Source: 20CM-2-55-15 sp963738025 (GTDB lineage Bacteria > Acidobacteriota > Terriglobia > 20CM-2-55-15). From it: a stretch of 64,000 nucleotides of DNA. A model generated the notes under the pieces. The model did no database searches. It saw only the letters and a program-made list of their open reading frames with translations, and was not told the DNA's origin. This document shows, piece after piece, positions 36,001-44,468 of this stretch; position 1 is the stretch's first letter; each line of letters begins with the position of its first letter. A program made the position numbers and the translations under genes. The stretch lies in contig CAVTWA010000003.1 in NCBI GenBank assembly GCA_963738025.1, positions 124,001-188,000 on the forward strand. The letters are read 5' to 3'.

Positions 36001-39000
36001 CCAGGCAACAGAGACAGATCGCGTTCATTACAGCCGCGGCGGAGTCGCGTGACGAACTCATGCGCTTGATTGCGAAATACCGTGACCTGAATATCTGCAG
36101 CCGGACCTTCGAACTCGCATGGTCGCACGCGCAACTCGAGTACCGCTACCTTGGCATTCAGGCCGATGCAGCGTTCCGCTTCGCCGAAGTCGCGAGTCAC
36201 CTGCTCTTCCCGAACATCCGGCTTCGGGCGCCAGTAGAGCGTTTGCGCCGTAATGTTCTTAGACAGTCGAAACTCTGGGCATACGGTATTTCGGGCGATT
36301 TGCCGATCGCAGTCGTTTCGGTTGCCGACTCGCAGGGGCTGACTCTGGCACGCGAATTATTGGTCGCCCACACATACTGGCGATTGCGCGGCCTCAAGGC
36401 GGATCTGGTAATTCTGAATCGCGAGCCGGCCAGTTATGAACAACCGCTCCATTACCAGTTGTTGCGTCTGGTAGAGGCGCATTCACTACACACAGGAGTG
36501 AATCAGCCGGGGGGCGTATTCCTTCGCAGAGCGGATCAGATGCCTGAGGAAGACGTGAATTTAATTCTCACGGTTGCCCAGGCAACGCTGGGCACGATTC
36601 GCGGACCGCTTTCGAAACAGCTCGGGAGTGCTGCAGAAGGGGCTTCTGTTCCGGCCCCGCTGCAACTCAAGAAATTCGACGAACAACCTTCAGCACCATT
36701 GCCGTTCCTTGAACTTGCTTATTTCAACGGTCTCGGTGGATTTACACGTGACGGCCGCGAGTACGCCATTTACCTCGGGCCGAACGCCGTTACTCCGCTC
36801 CCCTGGATCAACGTGATGGCGAACCCCGTCTTCGGATCAATTGTCAGCGAATCCGGATCGGGCTGTTGCTGGTACGGCAACAGTCAGTCAAATCGCTTAA
36901 CGCCGTGGAACAACGATCCCATTTCCGACAGTTCGACCGAGGCAATCTATATTCGCGACGAAGATAGCGGCGTCTTCTGGACGCCCACGCCGTTGCCCAC
37001 GCGGGAGCTCGACGCGTATCGGGCGCGCCACGGGCAAGGATACACGGAGTTCGAGCACAACAGTCATGCCTTGGAACAAACGCTTTTGACATTTGTCCCC
37101 GCCCATGCAGAACGGAAGGATCCGATACGCATACAGCGATTGCGAATCAGGAACCGATCGTCGCGGGCGCGGCAACTGTCCGTCACGGTCTATTCTGAGT
37201 TCGTACTCGGCACCGATCTTGAGACCACTCAGATGCATGTCGCCAGCTCCTGGGACGAAAACTCCAAGGCTTTACTTGCGCGCAATCCTTACCACCGCGA
37301 CTATGGCCGGCGAGTCACATTCGCCACGGTTGTCCCCGAAGCCACGTCGTACACAGGCGACCGCACTGAATTCCTTGGCCGCAACGGCTCGCCGGAATCG
37401 CCAGCCGCTTTGCGGCGCTTATCGCTTTCGAATCGCACGGGTGCCGGTCTTGATCCATGTGGAGCGTTGCAAACGAAATTCACCCTCGGTCCGGGACAGG
37501 AGAAAACAGTAATCGTCATGCTGGGGCAAGCAGATGACGCCGTTCAAGCGCGGAGTCTGATGAACCGATACCGTGACCCCGTCGCGGTCCAGGAAGCGTT
37601 CGTCGGAACTTGCGACTGGTGGGATAGCCTCCTGACTACAGTTCAGGTCGAGACGCCGGTTCTATCTGTCGATCTGATGATGAATCGCTGGCTGCTCTAC
37701 CAGGCACTGAGCTGCCGTATATGGGGACGCTCCGCTTTGTATCAATCGAGTGGGGCGTTTGGATTTCGCGATCAGCTGCAAGACGCGCTGGCGTTCGTTT
37801 ATTCAGCACCGAAAATTGCGCGAGACATGATTCTGCAGGCTGCTGCCCGGCAGTTCGTCGAAGGAGATGTTCAGCATTGGTGGCATTTACCTTCCGGTGA
37901 AGGTATCCGCAGCCGGTGTTCGGACGACCTGCTGTGGCTGCCGTACGCGGCGTGCCAATATGTGGCAGCCACTGCCGACATGGATATTCTCGATGTCACC
38001 GTGAATTTCCTCGAAGGGCCGCAGTTGAAACCGCATGAGCTCGAAGCCTACTTTCAGCCGGAGATCTCGGTCGAGCGTGAGACGTTATTTGGACATTGCC
38101 GGCGAGCGATTGAGAAAGGCACGACCCACGGACCACACGGATTGCCCTTGATCGGTACGGGCGACTGGAACGACGGGATGAATAGCGTCGGCGATCAAGG
38201 AACAGGCGAGAGCGTCTGGCTGGCCTGGTTTCTAGTGGACGTATGGACGAAATTCGCCGGCTTGTGCGATCGGCGCGGCGAGCAACTATTAGCGGACCAG
38301 TACCGCGAGCGCGCACGCAACCTGAGCGCAACAATCGAACAGACGTGCTGGGATGGCGAATGGTATCGGCGCGCATACTTCGACGATGGGACTCCTTTGG
38401 GCTCGCAACAGAATGAAGAAGCGCGCATTGATTCGCTCTCTCAGTCATGGTCGGTCATTAGCGGCGCAGGTGATGCTGATCGTGCCGCACAGGCGATGCG
38501 TTCCGTTGAGAAGTGGTTGATCCATGCGAAGGAGAAGATCGTGCTCCTTTTCACCCCGCCGTTCGACAAGTCCAAGCCGCATCCTGGCTACGTCATGGGT
38601 TATCCGCCCGGCGTGCGCGAGAACGGCGGTCAATACACCCACGCCGCTTTATGGGTCGCAATGGCCTTCGCTCGGATGGGAGATGGAAGGCGGGCCGTGG
38701 ATGTCCTGCAAATGCTTAACCCGATCGAGCATGCACGCACCCCGGAGGAATATGCGGTATATCGAACCGAACCTTATGTCGTCGCAGCTGATGTGTACTC
38801 ATTGGAGAGACAACAGGGCCGCGGTGGCTGGACGTGGTACACCGGCTCAGCCGGCTGGATGTATCGAGTCTGGTTAGAGGACGTGCTCGGTTTCAAGCTC
38901 CGCGGCAATCATTTATCAATCGAGCCTGCTTTACCTGAAGAGTGGCCCGGCTACGTCCTCACCTTCCGCTTTGGCCGAACTGAATATCGCATTGAGGTGC

Positions 39001-39137
39001 AGAACGGTGGCATATCTTCCACGCACGAATTTCGCCTGGAAGACGACCGCAAAAACCACACGATTCGAATTTCCACGGGCAGACCGCCATCCCGCAAAAC
39101 GCCGGACACGTCCAGCACCCCATCGGTTGTCGCCTAG
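30021..39137 (+). CDS. Cyclic beta-1,2-glucan synthase-like giant protein (GT84 and GH94 domains)
   Basis: The product has 3038 residues, close to the size of NdvB/Cgs. Hydrophobic segments lie near 60-120, 540-600 and 950-1100. The glycosyltransferase domain carries LDADTQLP (about 769) and RQHRWIRGDW (about 912), the D,D,D,QxxRW pattern. A glycoamylase-like region follows (about 1140-1700, RERGVPWGISESAYSALD). The second half holds two carbohydrate-binding/GH94-type regions and the phosphorylase catalytic block GTGDWNDGMN (about 2714). Known NdvB proteins make cyclic osmoregulated periplasmic glucans in the inner membrane and trim chain length by phosphorolysis. GTG start without clear ribosome site; a GTG at 30057 is an alternative. 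No NdvA-type exporter is next to it. Confidence 0.9.
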   Translation: MAPLHDVTGKFRVSRLILAFYGSVEHAEEALHEVRKNHFRRSAIVHREEDGRSKILYAGLSPYSRGAFAAAFALAVTLPGKALHLEQWAQILLPTLGFLITWFGSLWLGLGLPKKTLQHYGRFVLPGESLVVVQETENRTTDVIAVLRRIANPSVFAIRPGLRLSSSSQADESLRESVAMADLPDCANEFASTHQLDISSKSRPLLPILRKCESGIERARADLGEAARLDYGITHAAEWLLDNTYLIRSHIAEIRHNLPDNHNKILPVIADTSFAVQLRIYHIAADLMCRTGYRITPESIVSYLNAYQQQAPLTIAELWVFPLMLRLVLLQRLQRLSELASLRQHQKEMADFWANRLLSAAQRSSKQFEQVVAELDRDGEELTPHFIARLGEQLDKEESALVPIQKWIEARTGLHLADIVLREHTEEANDLMFITAAIGSLRQLSELEYPKIVEAVSRMEAILRGDPSGVHARSDFATRDQCRRIVEESARQSKKSEWIVASLAVQLAQGASQNSREGCVAFYLLDEGLLELERRVGRRLSWRERRLRLLLRHPTLFYLGGIGTLTTGIVSAFLFAAYTLRAGSPLMLLLLGVIALFPASELALYSVQMWLTWFAPARTLPKMSFDQGIPEDCRTLVVVPMMLLTPDSIRGEIEKLEVRYLANPLPNLCFSLLADFTDAEEPEMPEDDELLGLAAKGIEQLNARHGNDIFTLFHRPRVWCETEQRWIGWERKRGKLEELNRFLNGEDVGQFVYTGKRPAAIRYVITLDADTQLPHGSARRLIETIAHPLNKVELAPDQRDRVRGYTIIQPRVSITLPSATASRFSRLFTDARGTDPYCQAVSDVYQDVFGEAIYHGKGIYDVQAFHKILTRRFPEQRLLSHDLIEGAHVGVGLATDVELFEQFPYDYTSYSKRQHRWIRGDWQIASWILRSVPDAAGTGRVPNPITLINRWKIFDNLRRSLLAPAALAVLICSWVFNAAPVAASGLVAAVLLIPLFFQLLQRVAQRWRGDVRALHEASSDLNRAIVIAAFLPHQAYLALDAIGRACYRLWVSRRHLLEWQSAEMSHLAAKAHLDAFRAQFLLISALAALSLLALDIRGFFWEPAWAPFLLLWVAAPAVQYWIGWQRRAVRKLEQIDIDDQEYLRRVARETWRYFDDLVGPDHNWLPPDNSQQALRVETAARTSPTNIGMWLMSAVSAHDLGFLTPEAMIDRCSSTMGTLEKLERCEGHILNWYNTRTLEPLQPKYVSTVDSGNLIASLWVLAQACREMEAQPQLEERALRGLADTLAVILARFAPDHTTAVPFETLRTLFQEESSGIEMMERIRLAAEPARKLTDSLRWTISEAEERTYWFTRLEEQVQAWILYFDRYLRWADILLAPPDEFLLPLGENALLERRRLLRHLPAWSELCRREANLLPDILPNGSDEEGLPPHLRSWLADLRSELETVRAASDAFLERARHLAQMSEDCAALMDLQFLYDADRRLFAIGYQVGAPHTFSSHYDLLASEARLTSLVAIAKDDVPVDHWLALGRPYTTTNGQVLLSWSGTMFEYLMPLLFIRSFRNSLLENACATAVTCQMQYARERGVPWGISESAYSALDINKIYQYQAFGVPSLGLKRGLEDELVVAPYATALALLVEPVESIRNLRRLEKAGMYGRMGFFESLDYTRQPERQGGKGVIVYTYMAHHQGMSLMAINNALNSGIMRRRFHADRRIKAVEPLLFERIPPQPSMLVHLPSDHAAMRPISEPSPPAYRVLDEDTPIPLCHLLGNGRYALMVTNSGAGYSRWRDFDITRWRADSTRDNWGTFFYLREEESGTLWSPTHQPLNVKDPAYTAVFSADRAEFRRRRRGIESYVEVTVSPEDDVEIRRITLTNHGLRTRKLELISAAELSLAPHGTDRAHPAFNKLFIQTEALPDLRALLAWRRLRSDDDTPVWTAQFIVDSPSDDGSFNYETDRAVFLGRGRSWQNPVMAFTKTDGYVLDPVFAMTRQFSLEPRQQRQIAFITAAAESRDELMRLIAKYRDLNICSRTFELAWSHAQLEYRYLGIQADAAFRFAEVASHLLFPNIRLRAPVERLRRNVLRQSKLWAYGISGDLPIAVVSVADSQGLTLARELLVAHTYWRLRGLKADLVILNREPASYEQPLHYQLLRLVEAHSLHTGVNQPGGVFLRRADQMPEEDVNLILTVAQATLGTIRGPLSKQLGSAAEGASVPAPLQLKKFDEQPSAPLPFLELAYFNGLGGFTRDGREYAIYLGPNAVTPLPWINVMANPVFGSIVSESGSGCCWYGNSQSNRLTPWNNDPISDSSTEAIYIRDEDSGVFWTPTPLPTRELDAYRARHGQGYTEFEHNSHALEQTLLTFVPAHAERKDPIRIQRLRIRNRSSRARQLSVTVYSEFVLGTDLETTQMHVASSWDENSKALLARNPYHRDYGRRVTFATVVPEATSYTGDRTEFLGRNGSPESPAALRRLSLSNRTGAGLDPCGALQTKFTLGPGQEKTVIVMLGQADDAVQARSLMNRYRDPVAVQEAFVGTCDWWDSLLTTVQVETPVLSVDLMMNRWLLYQALSCRIWGRSALYQSSGAFGFRDQLQDALAFVYSAPKIARDMILQAAARQFVEGDVQHWWHLPSGEGIRSRCSDDLLWLPYAACQYVAATADMDILDVTVNFLEGPQLKPHELEAYFQPEISVERETLFGHCRRAIEKGTTHGPHGLPLIGTGDWNDGMNSVGDQGTGESVWLAWFLVDVWTKFAGLCDRRGEQLLADQYRERARNLSATIEQTCWDGEWYRRAYFDDGTPLGSQQNEEARIDSLSQSWSVISGAGDADRAAQAMRSVEKWLIHAKEKIVLLFTPPFDKSKPHPGYVMGYPPGVRENGGQYTHAALWVAMAFARMGDGRRAVDVLQMLNPIEHARTPEEYAVYRTEPYVVAADVYSLERQQGRGGWTWYTGSAGWMYRVWLEDVLGFKLRGNHLSIEPALPEEWPGYVLTFRFGRTEYRIEVQNGGISSTHEFRLEDDRKNHTIRISTGRPPSRKTPDTSSTPSVVA

Positions 39138-39165
39138 GGCTGATCTCCAATGCCAAACGCCGAGC

Positions 39166-39271
39166 GTCAAATGTCGAATGTCAAATGAAGTTGGTCAAAC
39201 GGCCCATTTAACCCATTGGATCGGTGGCTGGTTGGTAAACTTCATTCGACGTTCGACATTTGACATTTGAC
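39166..39271. repeat. Imperfect inverted repeat built of GTCAAAT/GTCGAAT heptamers
   Basis: Left arm 39166-39190 is a run of GTCAAAT, GTCGAAT, GTCAAAT ending in GAAG; right arm 39240-39271 is the complement with an extra heptamer pair. The spacer is about 49 bases. It lies just after the glucan synthase gene and could fold into a long hairpin. Confidence 0.6.
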
Positions 39272-39413
39272 ATCCGGGATCAGTTCGCGTCCATCAGCCG
39301 CGTCCGTAACCCAGAACAGTGAGCGAGTCGATACCCGACTTGAAGGTCGGCATCTCGACGGGGACCAGACCTCGATCTCTAGTCCGGATCTCTCATGAAC
39401 ATAGATGGGTATT

Positions 39414-39499
39414 GGATAAGCCACGGATTGAACGGATTTAACGGATGGGCGCGTTAACAGTCTGTGAATGCGCCCATCCGTTCAATCCGTGGCTTATCC
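39414..39499. repeat. Long palindromic hairpin, family H, copy 1
   Basis: Begins GGATAAGCCACGGATTGAAC and ends with its complement GGCTTATCC. The tip is GGGCGC/GCGCCC. The left arm has eight or so extra bases (ATTTAACGG) relative to the right. It is homologous to copies at 46397 and 63831. Confidence 0.85.
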
Positions 39500-39565
39500 A
39501 CTTGTCAGAGGCCGCGCCTGCATAAAGTCTTGAGGGATTTCCAAGGTTTCAGTAGATTTGGCGAA

Positions 39566-41137
39566 GTGCGATTTACTACCAGATTAGAGCTGATTTTTCT
39601 CCTGACGCTTGGCGGCGCGACACTTGCGGCGCAGAACGACACTATCCGGGTCACTACCCGACTGGTTCAGGTCAATGTTGTGGTGCGCGACAAGAACGGG
39701 CCGGTTGCGGGCCTGAAGGCGTCGGATTTCACGGTTTTCGATAACAAGAAAGAACAGAAGATCGAGGTGTTTTCCATGCTGGACGGGAGCAGCGTACCAA
39801 CGACCGTCCTTCCGTCCCGAACGGGTGCAGTTTCAAACCTCACGGATTCGTCTGGACAGGTTCCGAATGGCGCGACGGTCATTCTCTTCGATATGCTGAA
39901 TACCACCGCGGACGATCAGGCCGAAGCTGTCAAGCAACTCGCCGATTATCTGAAAACGATAGGTCGCGAAGAGCGGATTGCCCTGTACATACTGGCGCAG
40001 CAATTATATGTGGTTCAGGATTTCACCGGTGATCCTGAGAGGCTGACGCAGATCGCAGCGACGATCCGGGCGAGCGAACAGGCCGGGGTCGAGCTTCGTA
40101 GCCCAAGCCAGCTGATTGGTCTGCTGCGGCCTCCGAATTTTACGATCGGCGGCAGCTCGTCGGTTTGGGTTGTAGTGCCAGGGGCGTATGCCGTCGCAGC
40201 CGCTTCCGCAGTCGAACAGGCGACCGCGACCAGCGCTGCGCTCGAAGCGATCGGGCGCCACTTGAGGGGGGTCCCCGGACACAAGAATCTCGTCTGGATC
40301 TCTGCCGGTTTCCCTTTCGCACCACCGACGCCAGCTCGACGTCCGGGAGATGCAAGAGGCGCTGCGGCTCCGGAAACTCCGGACAACTTTTCAGCACAGC
40401 TCAAACGGGCCTCGCGGGCCCTGAATGACGCGAATGTTGCCTTGTATCCGGTTGATGTGCGGCGGATGGCCGGCGGATTTCCGGAAGTGATGCAGCGTTT
40501 GGCCGATGCGACGGGGGGCGAGGTTGCTTATCATACGAACGATCTCGCCGGTGCTGTTCGCTCTGCGGTAGCCCAGGGCAAGATCAGCTACACGCTCGGT
40601 TTCTATTCCGCAGCAGATGCCGCAGACAAGACCTTTCATCCACTGACAGTAAAGGTGAAGCGCAAAGACGTCGAGGTGCATTACCGCGGCGGGTACTATG
40701 CCGACGATACACGAGCACTAACGGACCGTGAGCGGCAGGAGCTATTTGGAGAGTTGCTGGGCAGCCCGCTCAACGGGTCGCAAATCGGCTTGAGCGCCGT
40801 CGCTCAGCCGGACCCGACGATTCCCGGAAATTACCGTGTCGCCATCCGCGTCAGCGCGCGCGACCTTCAGTTCGACATGCAGAACAATCGGCGGACAGCG
40901 AAGGTTGTGCTGGCGACCCGGCTGGAATCGTCGAAGGACAAGAATGTGAAGACAGCGACAATTCCAGTGAGCGTTCCGGAGGATCAGTTTCAGGTCGCCC
41001 TGGCGAATGGGATTCCGCTGACATCGACGCTGCCGGGCATGGCCGGTGATCGACTCCGGATCGTAGTCCAGGATCAGGCCACCGGATCTACCGGCGCGCT
41101 ATGGCTGCCGCTGGACAAACTTTCGGACGAGAAATGA
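39566..41137 (+). CDS. Exported VWFA-related protein (acidobacterial TIGR03436 type)
   Basis: The product has 523 residues from the GTG that starts a signal sequence (RFTTRLELIFLLTLGGATLAA). The conserved front end of the family is clear: DTIRVTTRLVQVNVVVRDKN, GPVAGLKASDFTVFDN. A von Willebrand A-like domain follows (VILFDMLNTTADDQAEAVKQ, LYVVQDFTGDPERL, GHKNLVWISAGFPF, MQRLADATGGEVAYHT), then a beta-rich C-terminal domain. The open frame reaches 39464, but that part is the palindromic repeat. Probably a secreted or periplasmic adhesion-type protein; function unknown. The family is a marker for Acidobacteriota. Confidence 0.9.
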   Translation: MRFTTRLELIFLLTLGGATLAAQNDTIRVTTRLVQVNVVVRDKNGPVAGLKASDFTVFDNKKEQKIEVFSMLDGSSVPTTVLPSRTGAVSNLTDSSGQVPNGATVILFDMLNTTADDQAEAVKQLADYLKTIGREERIALYILAQQLYVVQDFTGDPERLTQIAATIRASEQAGVELRSPSQLIGLLRPPNFTIGGSSSVWVVVPGAYAVAAASAVEQATATSAALEAIGRHLRGVPGHKNLVWISAGFPFAPPTPARRPGDARGAAAPETPDNFSAQLKRASRALNDANVALYPVDVRRMAGGFPEVMQRLADATGGEVAYHTNDLAGAVRSAVAQGKISYTLGFYSAADAADKTFHPLTVKVKRKDVEVHYRGGYYADDTRALTDRERQELFGELLGSPLNGSQIGLSAVAQPDPTIPGNYRVAIRVSARDLQFDMQNNRRTAKVVLATRLESSKDKNVKTATIPVSVPEDQFQVALANGIPLTSTLPGMAGDRLRIVVQDQATGSTGALWLPLDKLSDEK

Positions 41138-41383
41138 ACATTTCTTTTCGTCGCGGCCCCGCAACTTAAGCTGACTGATTAAGGCCCATTTCTCACGGGT
41201 TCCGACCGAGAAACTGTAGTCGCGGGCTTTAGCCCGCGTTGGCTGCCACTCGTTGAGATAAGAACCCAACTGCGGCGGCCTCGCGCACGGCCTCACCCAT
41301 CACCAGACCCGTTTAACATCTTAACGATGACACTCTGATTTGATGCCGGCGATCAAGCCAGCTTCTCACCAGTTCTCACCAGA
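41138..41383. other. Gene-free stretch
   Basis: Contains ACTGTAGTCGCGGGCTTTAG-type sequence near 41213, reminiscent of short interspersed repeat ends, but no coding frame I can support. Confidence 0.35.
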
Positions 41384-41524
41384 GTCTTTGAACGGGACGG
41401 TTTCAGCTTCGACCGCCAACGTGGCGACCATTTGATTTATGTCAAGGCCACCATTAAGCGGCCACTTGTTATTCCAATTTATTCTGAACGCCCGCTTTTG
41501 ATAAGTTCTTTTCGTTCAATTAAC
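41384..41524 (+). pseudogene. Fragment of a HicA-type mRNA interferase
   Basis: The frame reads VFERDGFSFDRQRGDHLIYV followed by KATIKRPLVIPIYSE. 'DGFxxDRQ(R/K)GDHLIYVK' with the conserved His is typical of HicA toxins. The start and the C-terminal 'IIKNxLRxxGMSR' segment are missing and the frame runs into a tRNA remnant. No HicB gene follows. Non-functional. Confidence 0.6.
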
Positions 41525-41575
41525 TGGGACGCAGGGATTCGAAACCCCGATAAGCAGATCCAGAGTTTTGGAAAG
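41525..41575 (-). pseudogene. 3' half of a tRNA-Gln(CUG)-like gene
   Basis: Minus strand: anticodon loop CTCTGGA and stem TCTGC, a variable region, a T arm around TTCGAAT and acceptor GCGTCCC-A. The T loop has one extra base, and no matching GGGACGC 5' half exists at the right distance. Could be an integration scar of an element that used the tRNA 3' end, or simply a decayed tRNA. Confidence 0.5.
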
Positions 41576-41776
41576 CTAACTTGGCAAGTCTACCGGTAAG
41601 TACCTCAGCCGATCGCATAAATCACGGCATGCCAGAAATTGTTGGCCAGAAATTCCTGGTTGACCAATTATGCGGGCCGGTCGTAGAGTCGGCACCTCTC
41701 AGTCCAAAGAAATCAAGAACGCAGAGAAAGATTTCGTCGTTTACAAACACGTTGCCAGGTCAGCAAAGGAGCATCA
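41576..41776. other. Leader region of the secreted metalloprotease-like gene
   Basis: Contains a possible promoter TTGACC-N18-TAGAGT (from about 41661) and ends in AAAGGAGCATCA, a strong ribosome site for the ATG at 41777. Confidence 0.4.
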
Positions 41777-44452
41777 ATGGTCACCAGTGAAGCAGTTTTG
41801 AGATTTACATCTCGTCGTAGTACGTCGCTATTGAGATGGCTCTGGGCTATTGCCGTGGCCTTGAGTGTCATTGCAGGTTACGGCAATATCTTGTGCGCGC
41901 AATCGGGCGCCCCGAGCGCCGACTTCGCGCCAACGCCGACTTTGAGGGTTATCCTACCGGACCCACGAGGAACCTTCGCGCCGAGACCCTTCACGCCGGT
42001 CGCTCCGACGCCCAACGCGAAGACCAGTGCCGGCCTGATCATTAATCCAACCTTCGACGCCAACGTGGATGGACCGACGAGAAACGCGATCAATACGGCG
42101 ATTGCGTTCTACCAAAGCAGCATTAGCACCCCCATTACGGTAAACATCTACTTTTACAACATGAACAGCGGGTTGGGATCGAGCCTCGTTTTCTTTTTCA
42201 ATGTCCCCTACTCAACGTGGCGAACGGCATGGGCTAGCACGGCAACAAGCGCCGACGATACAGCCGCGGTTGCCAATACGCCCGAAGGTGCCACGAATCC
42301 GATCAATGGCAATTCGAGTATCGGTGTAAAGTCCCCCAATGGCAGAGCGGTCGGACTCGATACGCCCGAGCAGTTTTTCGGAACAGGTGCTCCTTGCCCG
42401 AACTTTACCGGATCGGGTTGCATCGGGATCAACGTTGCATTGGCGAATGCCAATGGCGCTTTGTTAACGGTGCTTGAGCACGAGATCGATGAAGTTCTGG
42501 GTTTGGGTTCCGCCCTCCAGGGAACGAGTACTGCCGCCACCCCATGGACGAATGATCTTTTCCGGTGGGCCAGTCCGGGCGTTCGAAGCTATTCTGCCAA
42601 TTCGTCCGCCACCGTTCCCTGCAGCGCCGCGACGCCTCGTGCCTTTCTCTCCATCGACGGAGGCACTACCAATTTGAATGAGTTCAACAACTGCGCCAAT
42701 GGTGGCGATTACGGTGATTGGATCACGCATACGCCGTCACAGGTTCAGGACGCATTTACGAACTTCAGCGCTGCGCCAACGCTCACAACGACAACGGCCG
42801 AGGTGCGGTCACTCGACGTGCTCGGCTACACCATCGCGGCTTCGACTATTGCCGTTACCGTTCAGACGAGTCCCGCAGGACTGCAAATTACGGTGGACGG
42901 CACGACCTTCACAGCACCGCAAAACTTTACCTGGACTACCGGGACCAGCCACACGATCGCAACAACCTCACCACAGGGAAGCGGCGGCACCCAAAATGTT
43001 TTTGCAAACTGGAGTGATGGCGGCGCCATTTCTCACCTTGTTGCTCCAACAGCGCCGACCACGTTCACAGCCAACTTCACGACACAGTTCTTGCTGACCC
43101 TTGGTGTCTCGCCATCCGGCGGAGGCACCATTGGTACCAATCCAACGTCAGGAGACGGCTTCTACAATTCCGGCACATCGGTTCAACTGTCGGCCTTTCC
43201 AAGTGCCGGCTTTGCGTTCAACACCTGGAGTGGCGACGCTACGGGCTCGACGAATCCGATCTCTGTGGTCATGAACAGCCCCAAGAGCGTTACGGCCAAT
43301 TTCACGGTCGTCGCCGTTACCGGACTGAGGTTCGTACCGGTCGCTCCTTGCCGTGTTGCGGATACGCGCAACCCCAACGGAGCGTTTGGAGGTCCTATAA
43401 TCTCCGGCAATACAACCAGGAACTTCACCGTCCCTTCCAGCAGTTGTGGCATTCCAGCAACCGCTCAGGCATATTCGCTCAACGTAACTGTGGTGCCCCC
43501 GGGACCGCTTGGTTTTTTGACGATCTGGCCGACTGGGCAACCGCAACCATTGGTCTCCACGCTCAATTCGCTCGATGGAAGAATCAAGGCGAACGCCGCA
43601 ATCGTCGTCGCAGGGACGAACGGCGCCGTCAGTGTATTCGTTTCCGACACAAGCCATGTGATTCTGGACATCAATGGTTATTTCACGACTCCGGCGGACG
43701 CGCCCAGCGGGTTGGTTTTTTATCCAGTGACTCCATGCCGCGTAATGGATACACGTAATCCAACTGGCCCGCTTGGCGGACCGATTCTCGCTGCCGGATC
43801 CACGCGAACAGTGCCGATGCTGTCGAGTACGTGCGGAATTCCTGGCACGGCCGCCGCATATTCGCTCAATATGACGGTTGTTCCAACAGGTGCGCTCTTT
43901 TTCCTGACGACGTGGCCTGCGGGAAGCGCACAGCCGTTGGTGTCGACGTTGAACGATCCTACCGGCACGATCGTGGCAAATGCGGCGATTGTTCCGGCGG
44001 GAACAGGCGGATCGATCAATGTTTTCGTTACCGATCAAACTCACTTGATCATCGACGTGAACGGATATTTCGCGCCGCCCGCCAGCGGTGGTCTGTTGTT
44101 CTATGCCGCGACGCCATGCCGTGTGGTCGATACGCGGAATGCTTCAGGACCATTCGGAGGACCTGCATTATCCGGACAGCGCGACTTCAATGTCCTGGCT
44201 GGACCGTGTGGCGTGGCGGGAACGACACAAGCGTACTCGTTCAACTCAACCGTTGTGCCGCAGGGACCACTCGGTTTCCTCACATTGTGGCCTGCAGGAA
44301 GTCCACAGCCGACTGTCTCGACGCTGAACTCGCCGGACGCGAGCATCGTCTCGAACGCTGCCATCGTACCGACGAACACCGGTGCGATTAGCGCGTTCTC
44401 AACCGATACGACCGATTTGATTCTGGATATTAACGGCTACTTTGCACCGTAA
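41777..44452 (+). CDS. Secreted metalloprotease-like protein with bacterial-repeat and triple C-terminal modules
   Basis: The product has 891 residues. Signal anchor LRWLWAIAVALSVIAGYG; a protease-like domain (about 90-350) whose zinc motif reads EHEIDEVLG near residue 235 (HExxE rather than HExxH), similar to NF038122-type proteins I recall; two 'bacterial repeat' units (FANWSDGG, FNTWSGDA, each ending in TANFT); and three tandem copies of a roughly 125-residue module, each with PCRVxDTRN, (F/L)GGP, AYS(L/F)N, PxxSTLN, NAAIV and LDINGYF. The DNA of the three modules is itself a tandem repeat. Good ribosome site (AAGGAG). Probably an exported cell-surface protein. Confidence 0.82.
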   Translation: MVTSEAVLRFTSRRSTSLLRWLWAIAVALSVIAGYGNILCAQSGAPSADFAPTPTLRVILPDPRGTFAPRPFTPVAPTPNAKTSAGLIINPTFDANVDGPTRNAINTAIAFYQSSISTPITVNIYFYNMNSGLGSSLVFFFNVPYSTWRTAWASTATSADDTAAVANTPEGATNPINGNSSIGVKSPNGRAVGLDTPEQFFGTGAPCPNFTGSGCIGINVALANANGALLTVLEHEIDEVLGLGSALQGTSTAATPWTNDLFRWASPGVRSYSANSSATVPCSAATPRAFLSIDGGTTNLNEFNNCANGGDYGDWITHTPSQVQDAFTNFSAAPTLTTTTAEVRSLDVLGYTIAASTIAVTVQTSPAGLQITVDGTTFTAPQNFTWTTGTSHTIATTSPQGSGGTQNVFANWSDGGAISHLVAPTAPTTFTANFTTQFLLTLGVSPSGGGTIGTNPTSGDGFYNSGTSVQLSAFPSAGFAFNTWSGDATGSTNPISVVMNSPKSVTANFTVVAVTGLRFVPVAPCRVADTRNPNGAFGGPIISGNTTRNFTVPSSSCGIPATAQAYSLNVTVVPPGPLGFLTIWPTGQPQPLVSTLNSLDGRIKANAAIVVAGTNGAVSVFVSDTSHVILDINGYFTTPADAPSGLVFYPVTPCRVMDTRNPTGPLGGPILAAGSTRTVPMLSSTCGIPGTAAAYSLNMTVVPTGALFFLTTWPAGSAQPLVSTLNDPTGTIVANAAIVPAGTGGSINVFVTDQTHLIIDVNGYFAPPASGGLLFYAATPCRVVDTRNASGPFGGPALSGQRDFNVLAGPCGVAGTTQAYSFNSTVVPQGPLGFLTLWPAGSPQPTVSTLNSPDASIVSNAAIVPTNTGAISAFSTDTTDLILDINGYFAP

Positions 44453-44468
44453 TACCACATGTTGAAGC

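Noticed and set aside
39464..39565. N-terminal extension of the VWFA-related protein
   Set aside because: Encoded by the palindromic repeat and following spacer; the signal peptide begins at the GTG at 39566.
41213..41260. Possible third interspersed repeat family (GTAGTCGCGGGCTTTAGCCC-like)
   Set aside because: Only one copy in the window, with a short palindrome; not enough to define a repeat.
43148..44044. 298-residue minus-strand frame with Arg-rich repeats
   Set aside because: Antisense shadow of the three tandem modules of the secreted protein at 41777-44452.
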